This document shows positions 35,128 to 47,400 of a stretch of 64,000 bases of DNA, in pieces. Source of the stretch: Hygrocybe punicea (Eukaryota > Basidiomycota > Agaricomycetes > Agaricales > Hygrophoraceae); the NCBI GenBank assembly GCA_963556145.1, contig OY744465.1:6324001-6388000 (forward strand), in the 5' to 3' direction. Made by a program: the position numbers and the translations under genes. Positions within the stretch are counted from its first letter, which is position 1; the number at the start of each line of letters is the position of its first letter. The notes beneath the pieces were generated by a model that saw only the letters and a list, made by a program, of their open reading frames with translations, had not been told where the DNA came from and did not search any database.

Positions 35128-35501
35128 CAACGACCTCGCTGAATGGACCAAATTGGGTGTAGTTGATGTGAGGCCTGCGTTCTCGAGAACTCCACAGGAC
35201 TCTGAGAACTGTAAATACGTCCACGAGTGAGTTATTCACTCAACCTAATGTGTTCTTACTTGAATCTCCATCCGTTATCCGCTTCGCAGCCGAATTCGGC
35301 ACGACCGGGCAGACACTTACAAAGTCTTTAAAGACAACGCGAAGGCAAGCCAACCATGTTTTGTTTTTGGCTAAATATTAATGGCTAGATGATGCTTTCA
35401 GTTCTTTACCTGTGGATCAGGTAAAATCATACACAATGGACGGGATGGCATTGCAGACTGAAACACAACAAGACAACATATTTACAAGAACAGTCCACCA
35501 C

Positions 35502-37922
35502 CTAAGCTGCCCCAAGAGGGGCAGCAGCGATACCTAGAAGTATAACAAACTGTATGTTGGACGAAAGAACTGTCATGCTGGAACGCTCTGCAAAATAAGT
35601 GCTGAGTGTATACCCAACAGCAACCACAGAATCAACAGGAAGGTCGCAAGAACCATTCTTGTACAAGGGAAAGCTCGATAGATCCTGAAATTCTTTGTCC
35701 GTGAATGTAAATGGGCGGCCTGCTTTAGCACGGCCATCGTAAATCGGGACTGTACAGGAAATTAAAGTTGGAACAGATGTCAGAAAGTGGAACACATACT
35801 GTTATCTTCGAATGCACACGAGGCTGGGTATATACCCCGTCTCTGGTCACCGTGCAATCCGGGCATCATAGGACTCGCTACAGTCATAAATAGGCCACCA
35901 TGTTTGCTTGGGGATGCAGGAGCACTCGCAGCTGTGACAAATATAGTCAGATCGAAGTAATCTTAAAAACTTGATGTACCTTGCTTGCGGCTAAGGAAGG
36001 AGAAGCCCAAACTGGAAACTGTACCAGCCACCACACGAAAATCAAATAACTGACCCCATAAAGATGTATCCCTCCGCATTTCTTGTGCGAAGGGAACAAT
36101 GGTTATCTTGCGCACCAGATATGGTGCACTTGATGAGCCACTGGTGGTCTCCCCAACGAGGTAACACTCAGTTATGACACCCAACATTATCCCAACAGCA
36201 TTATTGTTTGTGCCAGCGATCTTCAAGCAGCGTGACTCAACAGCAAGGTAACTCGGATGGACTCTACTCATGTTGACAAAAACGCCAGACTTGTCAAAAA
36301 CAAGTCCCTTTAATATAGAGCTACAGACCATGCAAGTAAATAATAAAAAACGAGTGATGAGACAGTATGCTTACTTTATAGAAGGCTTGGCAAGAACCTT
36401 GACGAGAGGAGAGAAAGCCACATGATTTGATATGAAATCACCGTTGGCCAAGAAAGGTTGAACATCACAGAATCGGCTGTGGCACAATATATGGGTTCGA
36501 ATAGACAGGACACATTAAAAACTTACATGAGTTTAGGGAGGTTATTGTAGATATTGTATAGTTTTGGGTCCTGCACATCCTTGGACATAACTGCTAGGCT
36601 GCCAGTGGGGTCCTCATCAGCATCGCTGGCTGAAGCTGCAGACGAAATGTCTTCATCTTTGACTGGGCTGCAAGTCTGTGGTGAGCCATAGTAGATCAAG
36701 CCAGCGCCAACACTTACCAAATAGCATTAGAACTGGCATCCGAATCAACGTCAACATCGGCGGTCACATCTTCAATGCTGCCAGAGCCCAATCAGCAGAA
36801 CGACGGCAAGGAGTGTAAATACTCACGGTAGTGAAAGCGACGGAGAGACTTCCTTTTCATCGGCTCCCTTTTCGTCGGCTTTCTTTTCATCAATAGTTTC
36901 CTTTGTGGCAAGTTCCGGTGGCTTTATGGTTGGCAGAGATTTGCCTAAGCCCCTGGGAAAAAGTCATGATAAGAATGAGATATAACAAAAGAGATCCATA
37001 CTGCTCCTCGATAATGCGAGCTTTCACGGATTTGACCTTTGTCCTGCTATGATACATTAGACAACAGAACAAAGAAATACCAAATATATTACCTAGAACG
37101 TGCCCTTGTAGCTAACAAAGCACCTTCCCGGGGCTCGGTATCAGAGCTTAAAATGAAAGTCAATATATGACACAAAGAAAAACGGACATGAATTACACAG
37201 GGGAAGACTCTTTGGCCTGGCTAGACTTCTTCGTAATGGTGCGCTTGCCCTCGGAAGTAGGTGCACCTTTCATACTTGCAGCTTTACCTTTCACAACAGA
37301 GGACCTGCACATAGTTCAACCCGGAACAAAACACTTCAGGGAAAGTCATACCTCTTTATCTCTTCTTCCGTAGACAATTCAGTCAAGTCCTCATCGCCGC
37401 CGAAGACGAGGGAAGACTCGATTTCAAGGAGCGCCGCATCAACACTTAGTCAGAAAATAAGTTAAGTGTCAAAAACAGGAAAAAAAATGGCCCAACAAGG
37501 ATACTGCTGGCAGCTCCCTGTATTCTTGGGAGCCTGGAGCAGGTGCGGGTCCAGAGGTTTTTTTCTTCTTGGTGGAAACGTTCGAAGTGTCGACAATCTC
37601 ACTAATACAAATATATCAACACGAAAACACAGCGTAGATAAAATATATGCCATGCACATGTCAGAGTCGGACAGAACACCTGCCTTACGCTTTGCAGATG
37701 CCTTTTGTCCCGGCCTATAAAAATGAGAAAAACAAGTCAAAATGCCACCATCACAAACAGAGAAAGACATACTGTTTCGCAACTGGAGTGGGAGACTGTT
37801 GGGAAACGGCTTTTTTTGTTGATTTTGCAGGAGACCTAGAGGCATAAGACAAGGCCATCAATGTCATCACAGATGAATAAAACAAATACTCACTGTTTAG
37901 AAGTAGGAGTTCGTGCAGACAT
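35502..37922 (-). CDS. Multi-exon gene, unknown function, Ser/Lys-rich N-terminal half
   Basis: About a dozen short exons run from ATG at 37922 (MSARTPTSKQ) to TAG at 35502. The first half is low-complexity and probably disordered and nuclear (SPAKSTKKAVSQQSPTPVAK, KGAPTSEGKRTITKKSSQ, a DEKKADEKGADEKE acidic run). The second half is folded-looking: AGLIYYGSPQTCSPVKDED, DPKLYNIYNNLPKLM, SYLAVESRCLKIAGTNNN, LWGQLFDFRVVAG, then FTFTDKEFQDLSSFPLYKNG and VVAVGYTLSTYFAERS, ending LSSNIQFVILLG plus five residues. Related 3' ends occur at 51700-52040 and 63946-64000. The family appears to be Agaricomycete-specific and I cannot assign a function. Exact splice sites of the middle exons were not all checked. 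Confidence 0.65.
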
Positions 37923-37929
37923 GTAGATC

Positions 37930-38360
37930 GAAAGATTTTGGGATGTAGAGAGATTGAGGAGTGTTAGGGAATACCAAGCGGGCTGGTGGACTTATATGAG
38001 GCTGAATCAGTGCGGTCCGCAGTAAATGATGATGAATACTTACTTGAGAAATGCCAAAACATCTCAAGAATGCACCGAGATGTGCGATGAATGCCGTTGG
38101 ATGCAATAATGCCACTGACCAGCTGAAACGACCGTGAAATTTAAATAAACGCGGAAGAACACGTGGTTACGGCGGTATTAAACAAAAAAATCTGCCCCTC
38201 AGGCTCTTGATATGCAATGGCGACATATAATACCACAACACTACACAATCCCATGACCTTGTCCTACCCAATACCCTCAGCATCCATAGTGAGAATAGTA
38301 ACTCGCAGGGACTGTGACATGTACTAGTAGCAGTAGGAAAACTGATCCGCAGAAGAAGTG
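37930..38360. other. Short intergenic region between divergent genes
   Basis: The minus-strand gene starts at 37922 and the plus-strand gene at about 38369, so this is probably a shared promoter region. No clear TATA or other motif was identified. Confidence 0.35.
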
Positions 38361-38368
38361 CAGTCGAC

Positions 38369-39939
38369 ATGGCAAACGACGGTCAGTGAGCTAGTGCGTG
38401 GTTAAGGGAAACCACACGAGACTCACAGCACAGGACTCAGAAGCAAAGTCCCAAGTACAAAGAGGCGGTAATGGATGGAAAGGATGTATCAGGCAATTTG
38501 GGCCAGGCCAACAACAGAAACGAAAGCGCGGATACACAGAAACAGCAACAAAGACGGTGTTTCAGGTTGACAGTAGAGCTCTGAACTGGCACCCTATATG
38601 AAAATAAGATGGTAAGAAGTGTTAAGTAAAATTTGTGGCGGCATTACTAACAGCTGAATGGCACAAGGCAACAACCTAAGGTCCGAAAGAAGGAAGTAGG
38701 CATGATCCATGACCCATGAATGATGGGACTCATAAGACGGACGTGTGGGGAAAAGGCACCTGGAAAGCGATGGACTCAATGTATGAGCTGCAAGGCGCAA
38801 GTGAGTACAGGATGCCGTACATCTTGAACACATGACAAATCTCACCCAGGTACCGCACTTCAAAAATTTGCATCTGAGCAAAACGCTGGAGAAAACCGTC
38901 AGTTATCGAATGCAGCGAAGGTGCGTCCACGACCGAACTGCAAAGCAGGCAAGTGACTCATGCACCAAGTAGCCGACCGACTGGCAACGAGGAATAGATA
39001 TTGTCGGTATGGCACAGCCTCCCACTTGGCGACTGATCAATGTGCCGACCGGAGAAGGCCATGAACAAAATGGTAGATCAATGGAAGAGAAAATATACAC
39101 CGTACAGGGAATTGTTTGTGGCATTGCTCTACCGCCTTTAATGGAAAAGCCACTGTGAGTGGTTACCCCAGCAGAAACAATGATATTGACCATTGTGGAA
39201 GTGTAAATCCGGCTCGCTACAAGTTTGTCAGGCAAGGCATTTCTATCACAGGTGCAGGGACAAGTACCTTCAATGAAGCTGTGACGGCGGCACAAGAAAT
39301 TTACGCCCTATTCCACCGCCAGTTTCCCGACGGAAAGCTGAACAGTTGGACTGTGGCAACCCACGCAGGACATCAGGCCCTCGATATTTCAAACCGATAT
39401 CTCACACCAAAAAGAGATGCACCAGGGATTGAACACATTCCATTCGGCGAGGTGGTTGATCCCCATGGCATTCTGGAAGATATGGCCAAGTCCAGTTATG
39501 TGCACAGCGAAGAAAATAAAGTCCTCTATTACATATGCCATGTCAACGAAAAAGGGGACAGAAGGTAATTTCATACAGCAAATGCAACACGGACTGACAA
39601 TCTTCTCAAGCAGCTTCGAAGATGCCAAACCTCAGATTTTTTACATCGGCGATATCGTCGAAGTCCAGATCTCGTTTGTCTGCGTGCCGCTCAAGGAACA
39701 GAATTTCAAGTTGTTAACAGTCCTTCGTTCGATCGCATTGATCGACAGCACATTTACCCAGGTACGAAACCATGTATAGTTAAAATATATATTAAAATCA
39801 GGAATAGGACGCGTTGAGGAAACGAATGACAATCCCGAATGAGCAAGGAAAGCTGATACTGAAGCGAAAAGTCGGTTACAGTAACACAATCCGGGAGGCG
39901 AAAAGGCCCAACCATGAAAACATGGACACTGAAGAATGA
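38369..39939 (+). CDS. Multi-exon gene of unknown function
   Basis: The 3' part is well resolved: 39009-39154 (or from about 39022 if spliced from upstream), 39202-39564, 39611-39761 and 39808-39939, with introns of 47, 46 and 46 bp. From ATG 39009 this is 263 codons plus stop, with MAQPPTWRLINVPTGEGHEQ, ARYKFVRQGISITGAG, IEHIPFGEVVDPHGILEDMA, FYIGDIVEVQISFV and KRKVGYSNTIREAK. The apparent TAG at 39805-39807 falls inside the intron if the acceptor is AATAG. Upstream exons are likely: ATG 38369 (MANDA, spliced to QDSEAKSQVQRGGNG...) and about 38882-38951 (LQKFASEQNAGENRQLSNAA). I recognise the style of an expanded Agaricomycete family but no function. No frame damage was found. Confidence 0.65.
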
Positions 39940-40256
39940 TATGCGCGAAGGTTGTTGAAATAGACGGGGGCAGGAAAATTTTTGACCGGCTTGAAACGTC
40001 ATGAATATCTGTCAAATCGAATGTCATATCACACACACGCAATATAATATCAATATCCCCATTATTCACAGTATTTCTGATGGTAATGTTAATACAAGTT
40101 TCTTCGGAACTCATTCAGGTGATGGTGACCCTTGCAAACATGCGAGGGGTCTCGTTATCGTATTAACAACATATGTAGCACAGAAGACAATGAAAAAGCA
40201 ATGCTCGGGATTGGAGACGGTGGGCTCGGAACTCTGAGATCGCGATTGTCCAAGTC

Positions 40257-41170
40257 TTGGTAACATGGCAGAGGCGGATGTGGACTGTGAGGTGGTTGCG
40301 CAGACAGCCGAAATGCACAATCTTGAGACCACCCGGTTGCTCGTTTTCAACACGAACGACGTCCAGGGGGTATAGACTGGCCGGGGGTGGTCAAAAACAG
40401 CCCAGGAAGGGATTGTGGTGGTTGAAAAGGGGGGGGTGCAGATAGCTGGAACGCGAGGGCCTGAGACCTCCCGACCCATCGTTTCCAACCCAAACGAGGC
40501 CCAGGGATATAGACTGGCCGGGGGTGGTCGAAAACGGGCCGGGAAGGGGTATTGTGGTGGTTGAAAAAGGGCGGTGGTGGTGGTTGCGCAGACAGCCGGA
40601 AGGCGAGGGCCTGAGACCCCCCAGTCGCTCATTTTCAATGGAAACGAAGCGCGGGGGGTGTAGACTGGCTGGGGGTGGTCAAAAACGGGCCAGGACGGAG
40701 TGACCTGGTGGATGAAAAGAGGGGAGTGGTGCTGGTTGGGCAGCTGCGCAGACAGCCGGAACGCGTGGTCTTGAGACCCCCCGGCCCCTCGTTTTCGACG
40801 CGAACGAGGTGCAGGGGGTGTAGACTGGCTGGGGGTGGTCAAAAACGGGGCGGGAAGGGGCGTCCTGGTGGTTGCAAAAGGGGGGTGTTGAAAAAGGGGG
40901 GGTGGTGGTGGATGTGCAGACAGCCGGAACGTGAGATCTTGAGACCCCCCGGTCACTCGTTTTCAATGGAAACGGAGCGCGGGGGATGTAGACTGGCCGG
41001 GGGTGGTCGAAAACAGGTTGGGACGGGGTGTTCTGGTGGATGAAAACGGGGGTGTTGCTGGTTGGCAGACAGCCGGATCGCGCGGTCTTGAGTCCCCCGG
41101 TCGCTCGTTTTCAACGTGAACGAGGTGCAGGGGGTGTAGATTCGCTGGGTGTGGTCGAAAAAGGGCCAGG
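40257..41170. repeat. G-rich satellite, ~135-165 bp unit, about six copies
   Basis: Each unit contains TAGACTGGCYGGGGGTGGTC, AAAACGGGCC, GCAGACAGCCGGAACGCG and GAGACCCCCCGGTC; units begin near 40374, 40509, 40660, 40820, 40988 and 41127. The proline-rich minus-strand frames across it are compositional. It ends about 170 bp left of Helitron 2. Confidence 0.75.
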
Positions 41171-41494
41171 ACAGACGGCGGCGAAGGGTAAACAGTTAAC
41201 TTAGAGACATAAACAGATAACTTAGAGACATTCGGGACTCGGAACAAAGCCAAACAAATAGCGGCATTTGCCGCAAGAATAGATGGCTGGCTAAAATTCT
41301 TGGGGAGCTCGGTCCACATTAAGACCGAGACCTAACTTGTGCTAGAGGGCCGTTGCTGTGCACGGCATGTCCGAGTCCTTTCTTTTTACAAATTGATAAA
41401 ATATAATGATGTCTGCGTAAGTTTAAAGTACAAATACTTTTGAATGGGTTTCTTGTTGGTATGCTCAACTGTACAATGAAGAATGTCTTGTGTC

Positions 41495-44400
41495 TCACAT
41501 AAGAACATATATTAAAACACATGGCTGTTTGGATCTACAGACAGTTAGAACAACATCCTCTAGCATTCCTTCATATTCTGTAGTTCTTCCAGTGACAATT
41601 CCATCATGAAACCACACATGACCTGCTGGACTGATAATACGAGAAGTGAAGTGAACATCCCCATGATAGATAACTCCTCTAAGACAGTACTGAGATGGTT
41701 CTGCTTGCCCTTCAACTGGTACTGTCAAGTTATGATTAACAGTGGTGGTTGTGGCAGACACAGCAAATGTAAGTATCTCAGGAGCATTTACAAAACTGAA
41801 CTTTCTGATTAGGAAATCATTGCAAACTGTACACTTTGAACCAAGAGAAATTAAAAATAGATCAATCTCATCCTGAATAGATTCAAAGTCAATCCTTCCA
41901 ACTTCAATATGGCAGTTACATGATGCTGCTCGCTGTCTAGACACAGGATGATGTTGAGGACAAGAAATACACGATGAAAGAATGGGAATTTCAGTGTGCA
42001 ATAATGCACTTAATAAGGCACTAATACTAGTTATCACTCCCCAAGGGAAGCTAACAGGTGAATGCCGATGTAGGTGACGTCTTAAATAATCACGTACGTC
42101 TTCTAAAGAGTATTCACCATTAGAATGGCATGAAAATCCATCTACTAAGATGCCAAGAAATTGAGGATTTAAAGATCTGAAAGAATTAGACCATGTGATT
42201 TTATCACCCTGCCAGATATCATAAAATACAGATATCACAGAGTCATAGGCACAGCTGTTATTGCTCCAACAGGTACCAACAGGAATGTTTATTGAGATTT
42301 CAGGAGAATCTACATTGGTATGACTTATTTTCAGACACTTCTTTTGTGGAGCAACATGAGAACCACTAATTTTTCTCTTAGTTATAGAATGTTTAGCAAG
42401 CTTTTCCAGAGAAGTAACTTGTTCAGATATGAAACATGACTTGGGAGTGACAATCTTTGGAACAATTTGCTTCTTTCCTAGGATTTTCCATGGAATATTG
42501 TTTTCATCTGAATTCACAATAAACAAATCAGACTTATTCCAACGAATAGCTTTATGAACTTTTGCAGGAACATAATATTCACCTTTCCAATCTCTAAATG
42601 TCTGTATCAGTGTATTTCTCTTATCTCCTGTGACAGAATTTGGTAGCTTGCCTTCATATCTCAATCGCACAATTTCATCTAGAAGTTCTAGCTCACGAAA
42701 CTCTTGACGTAATGCACCAGATGCACCTCCAGTTATTTTCCTTGCATCAAACGCTTGCAAAATTACTGTACCTGATGCTGATGCACTCCTTGACAAAGCA
42801 GTGTAGTATGACTGATGAGACTGACTGTTATTTAGGTCTACTGCATTAAAAGGCCTTGTTTTGCCTTGTGAAGAATAATCTGTCATTGAAAAATTAGGAA
42901 GTACCTCCAGCTGACTTCGAGAAACAGTAATGGATGAATCATTAGGAAGAGCACAATCTACAGTGACATTTGTTCTTGCTATTGGAACTACATTTTCAGG
43001 AAGTCCATCAAAATGAACTGATTGTGGAGGATTAATCAGCTTTACAAACAGAGTATCCAGTATTCTTTGACCTTTCGAGCCTTTCATTGACTGCCAGCAA
43101 TACACTGTGCCTTCTTGGCCTCGTGTAATGCAGAGTTCTGTTGCACTATTATTGCGAATCATGACAGGCATTCCAACACATAAAGATAGTTTTCCAGGAA
43201 TACATTTAGCATTGGAACTATGTGGTTGATTCCATAGAATATTCTGCACACTATCTGATAATACATGGAGTTTTTTTGGCTTTATGATGAGAAAACTTCT
43301 GGCCTTTTTTTCTTTCTTGTGATGAAGTGATTGAGTCTTCAGAAAAAAAATCAACAAGTGGCTGAGATGTCTCCTTAGAAAATCTCAAAGACCCAAGGCG
43401 ATTAATCTCATCTTTGTGAATATTAAATGCAGTAATGATTGAGACCTGTCTAAATTCCTTATGTTTCACTGATACACGTCCAGGTATATTGCTGGATATT
43501 CGAGTACGCAGAAATACAATATCTTCAGCAGTACAAGCTTTATATCGCATGTTTGTTAAAGCTAGTCGAAGCTGAGCATCTTCTTTTGTTTGAAGTCTTT
43601 GCCTCATGTTCTCATGCAGTATTACAACAGTAGTAACCTGGTGCCACAGAGCCTTTCCAATAGCAGCTTCCTGATCCAAGAGATTAGTTGAACTAGCTCC
43701 AACTGATCTGCTATAAAGAGATGCATTTTCTTTTCCAATTGCAGGGGGTAATTGAGCAAAATCCCCTGCAAAGATCATATTTAATCCTCCCCATGGTAGT
43801 TCAGTTTCATTGAAAATCTTTGCCATTCTTGCACTGATACAGTACATATCTCGACAAGACAACATTGAAACTTCATCAAAAAAAATGTAATCAACTCCCT
43901 GCATTTGTGACCTCAACTGTGCAAGTTGCTTACTTGATATACATTCATCAATTTTTTCATTTAATCCAAACATGTAATGATAAGTTGAACCTGCCAACAG
44001 TGCAGCAGCAGATCCAGTTGGTGCCACAATAACAAAACGGTGCCTTTCTTTTTTGGTCTTAAAAAGCTGGACCAATGCTTTCAAAATTTGAGTTTTACCT
44101 GTGCCACCCATCCCACCAATATACATTTTCAACTGATCAGATGAATCAATAAAGGCATGATGGGAAACAATTTTAAATGCTCTTTGTTGTTCTTGATTTA
44201 GGTGGAACTCCTCAACAACGCTATCTATTGCTAACCTCAAAGTACCAGATTGACAATTTTTTTCAAGATATGACTTATCAACAATTTTGACAACATTATG
44301 GCTCAATGAAGTATGTGTTGGTAGCTGACTATTGACATTACATGGCAGGTTTTCTGCATGTCGTTCAAGCAGATCTTGTCTTTTCTTTTGCACAGCAGCT

Positions 44401-47400
44401 TTCCATTGACTTCCAGATTGGATAATATCAGGAGATGTTACCTCAACCCTGAAAGGCTCTGCTAGCACTGCTTCTGTCCAACCTGTTTGAGTCATTACAG
44501 CCTGCATAGTTGCCATGTCATGTTGACGTTTTATCTCCCTCTTACCAATTGCAGTAAAATCAGCATCAAACTCTCCACATAACATTGCAAATTTATCATC
44601 ATCTTTGTGATTGTCAAGCTCATGTAATATATCATCATCATGATCCATTGTAAGATCATAGCCCTCACTCCAACTTGGTAAAATTGTTGAACCCTTGCGA
44701 AGTTGAGCATGGAAGTCATCACGAGCATCTAAACACTCATACCTTATATTGAAATTTTCCATGAGTTCAACTTGTCTACAACTGAATTTATATGCTAAAA
44801 AAGACTCATCCCAAGATTGATCTTTAGTTTTCAAATCAAACCCTGAACGCCAAGGTTTGAACAAAGATAGCATAGCTGAGCAATAATATTCACGATCACC
44901 TTGATCACATCGTGGTAAAGTAGCTCCTATAAAGGTAGGAATTTGTGCACTTTTCTCCTGAACACATCGGGTTCCATGTGAATTTTGAAGTGGATGTGTG
45001 GAAAGAAAGGCAAATAAGCCAGCAGGAGAACAACTGCTTGTTGTGACATCAGATTTAAGTTCAGAATGGTCTACTATATTAGCTTCCAAGCTAGTTGTGG
45101 ACACTGAATTCCTGTCATGTTGAGTGTCAGAAACATCTGTATCATCTTTAAATATGTCATACTTGTCATTGCCATCAGTGACAAATTCTGCTGTACAGTC
45201 TTTCTGACTTGCTTTAGGCTTGGAAAACTTCTCACGTTTACATCGATTTATCCAATCATATAAGCACATATCAGCCAGTTCTTTGGGGCGGTATATATAA
45301 TCATATACAGGTGATAATCCAATAATAGCACCTCTGCGTTTGATCAATGCCACCTTTTCAGCCTGCTCCAGATTGTCTTCAGTATTCCAAGCCTTTCGTG
45401 CCTCATGTACATATGTTTGCCAAAAAAATGGAGCAAAGTGGTAGTTTGTGTAGTGATCAGGATTTTGTAAAAGATACAGACAAGCCATTGGTGAACCAAT
45501 TTCCATCTTAGCACTTAGATTATTGACAATTTTGGTCATGAGTCGACGTGCTTTTTCCTTTTGAGTTTCACTACCACCCAGCATCTCACTGTTCTTCTGA
45601 AATATAGCACGGACTGTGTCAAATATAACATAAGTTTTTAAGGCAATTTTGGTAATGTAGTCTGACACATAAAGTATCACACCTTTAATTGCAGTTCCAG
45701 ACTTCAGACTTGTTACATCTGTGTTAGAGCGAGTTAGATAAGTAAGCAGAGGGGTAATAGTATTTATCATGGGCTCTGCCTTTTTCATATTAAGAGCTCC
45801 AGTTTCTGGATCAACTTCAGTGTGGCTGAATAATGGACGAGGAAATCTTGCCTTACATTTTCCCCACTTGTTATCCAAGCACCCCACATACTGACGTGAT
45901 TTGTTTTGAGAACCATCTTTATTTCTATTGGTGGAACAATGATGTATATTAGATTTGGCTAAAATGTCATCAACTACTGACTTAAACCTATCTTCCCACA
46001 TTCTCAAAGCTTGGCACATATCACAACTGCCACACTTTTCAGAACAGGAGCTAGGAGGTGCTTCAGGCAAAGTCTGGGTTGGGTCCAGATACTTAGCTGA
46101 TTCTGAGGCTTCTTGAATATTCTTCAGAACTTCATCTTGAGATCCAGTAAGAAATTCACCCATGTGTGTGCTCTCTAAATACTCAACAATTTTTTTCTGG
46201 AAATCTGAAGAGGGATCTAATATGCGTTTCCTTATCTCTTGTGGTGTTAAGCATCCACGGATCCAAATCAACATGTGAAGATGTAAAGTGAGGCGGCCTT
46301 GTTGTTCAACCGTGCCATAATAAGCTGAAGTCTCACCATATATCCCAGGATGATCTGAATTGACATCCAAAACATGCTTAATGAAAAGGTTGATCATGAG
46401 GTGGAAGAAACGTGCACCAGCCACAGGATTTTTGGTGATCAGTCGGATACGCTCATCACTTGATCTAATTGCTGGGTCAAATTTTTCCTTTGTATCAGCA
46501 AAGTATAAACAAATGGGATGTTTAACATCAGCTGGAGATAAAGTGATGTACCATGAAGGAGCACCACAATATGAGATCAATGACCAAATTTCATTCCTCA
46601 TAAACTTCTTGCTTGTAGTAGATCCACTCACTTTTGCTCCTACATGATCCAAATCACGAACAACCTGGTAACAATCCTTCTCTTCTTGGCTAACTGGTTT
46701 CACAATCTCTCCATCTGACAACCTCTTGGCCAATGAAGATAAAACAGTTTGGTCAACACTCAACAGACGTCTACTTATTTCACCAAATTTTGCTTTATCT
46801 GCAAGTAAAAAACCACCTGTTGAGCTTGCCTTCACTTGAGCATGACTGAAAGCAACAAAAGGGAAATATATGTCCATTTGAAATCGTTTGTCATGATACA
46901 TTAGCAGATGTCGCTTGTGTTCATTATCAGACAATGATGTAGAACCTATGCCACCCATTCCATATGGAAATAACCAAGGGAACATTTGTGGATATAGCTC
47001 TGGATTTTTATAAATAGATTCATACTTGGAGGAGTGACCAATAGCCAACATCTTACCTTCACTATTGAGATGTCTTAATGCAATTCCTTTCAGTGAATTG
47101 ATTGTCTTGGTGTCCAGGTGTTCACCAGCCAGTCCATGAACAACAAATGGACAGTCACCATGCTCAGTACCATCTTCACAATCATTGTCAAACACACTTG
47201 TTCCTTCTGGTACTTTATTTGTCTCTCTATGGCGATACTCAACAGAGACAGGTGGCCCATTCTCAGGATATCTTGAAAGATTATCATACGCTATATCTAA
47301 ATCATGGTAATCAGCATGGTTTAACTTCAACCATTCAAGTGCTCTTGCAACATGATTCCTTCGCACTAACAAAGGTGTGCGTTCAAAGTCTTTTTCTGTT

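Noticed and set aside
39805..39807. Premature TAG in the 38.4-39.9 kb gene
   Set aside because: Using the AATAG acceptor at 39807 places it in the intron and keeps the frame to a natural stop.
40111..40956. 281-codon proline-rich ORF
   Set aside because: Compositional by-product of the satellite at 40257-41170; the repeats shift frame between units.
43251..43357. Intron instead of frameshift in Helitron 2
   Set aside because: Copies 1 and 3 read straight through the same place as one exon, and the two frames of copy 2 overlap rather than leaving a gap.
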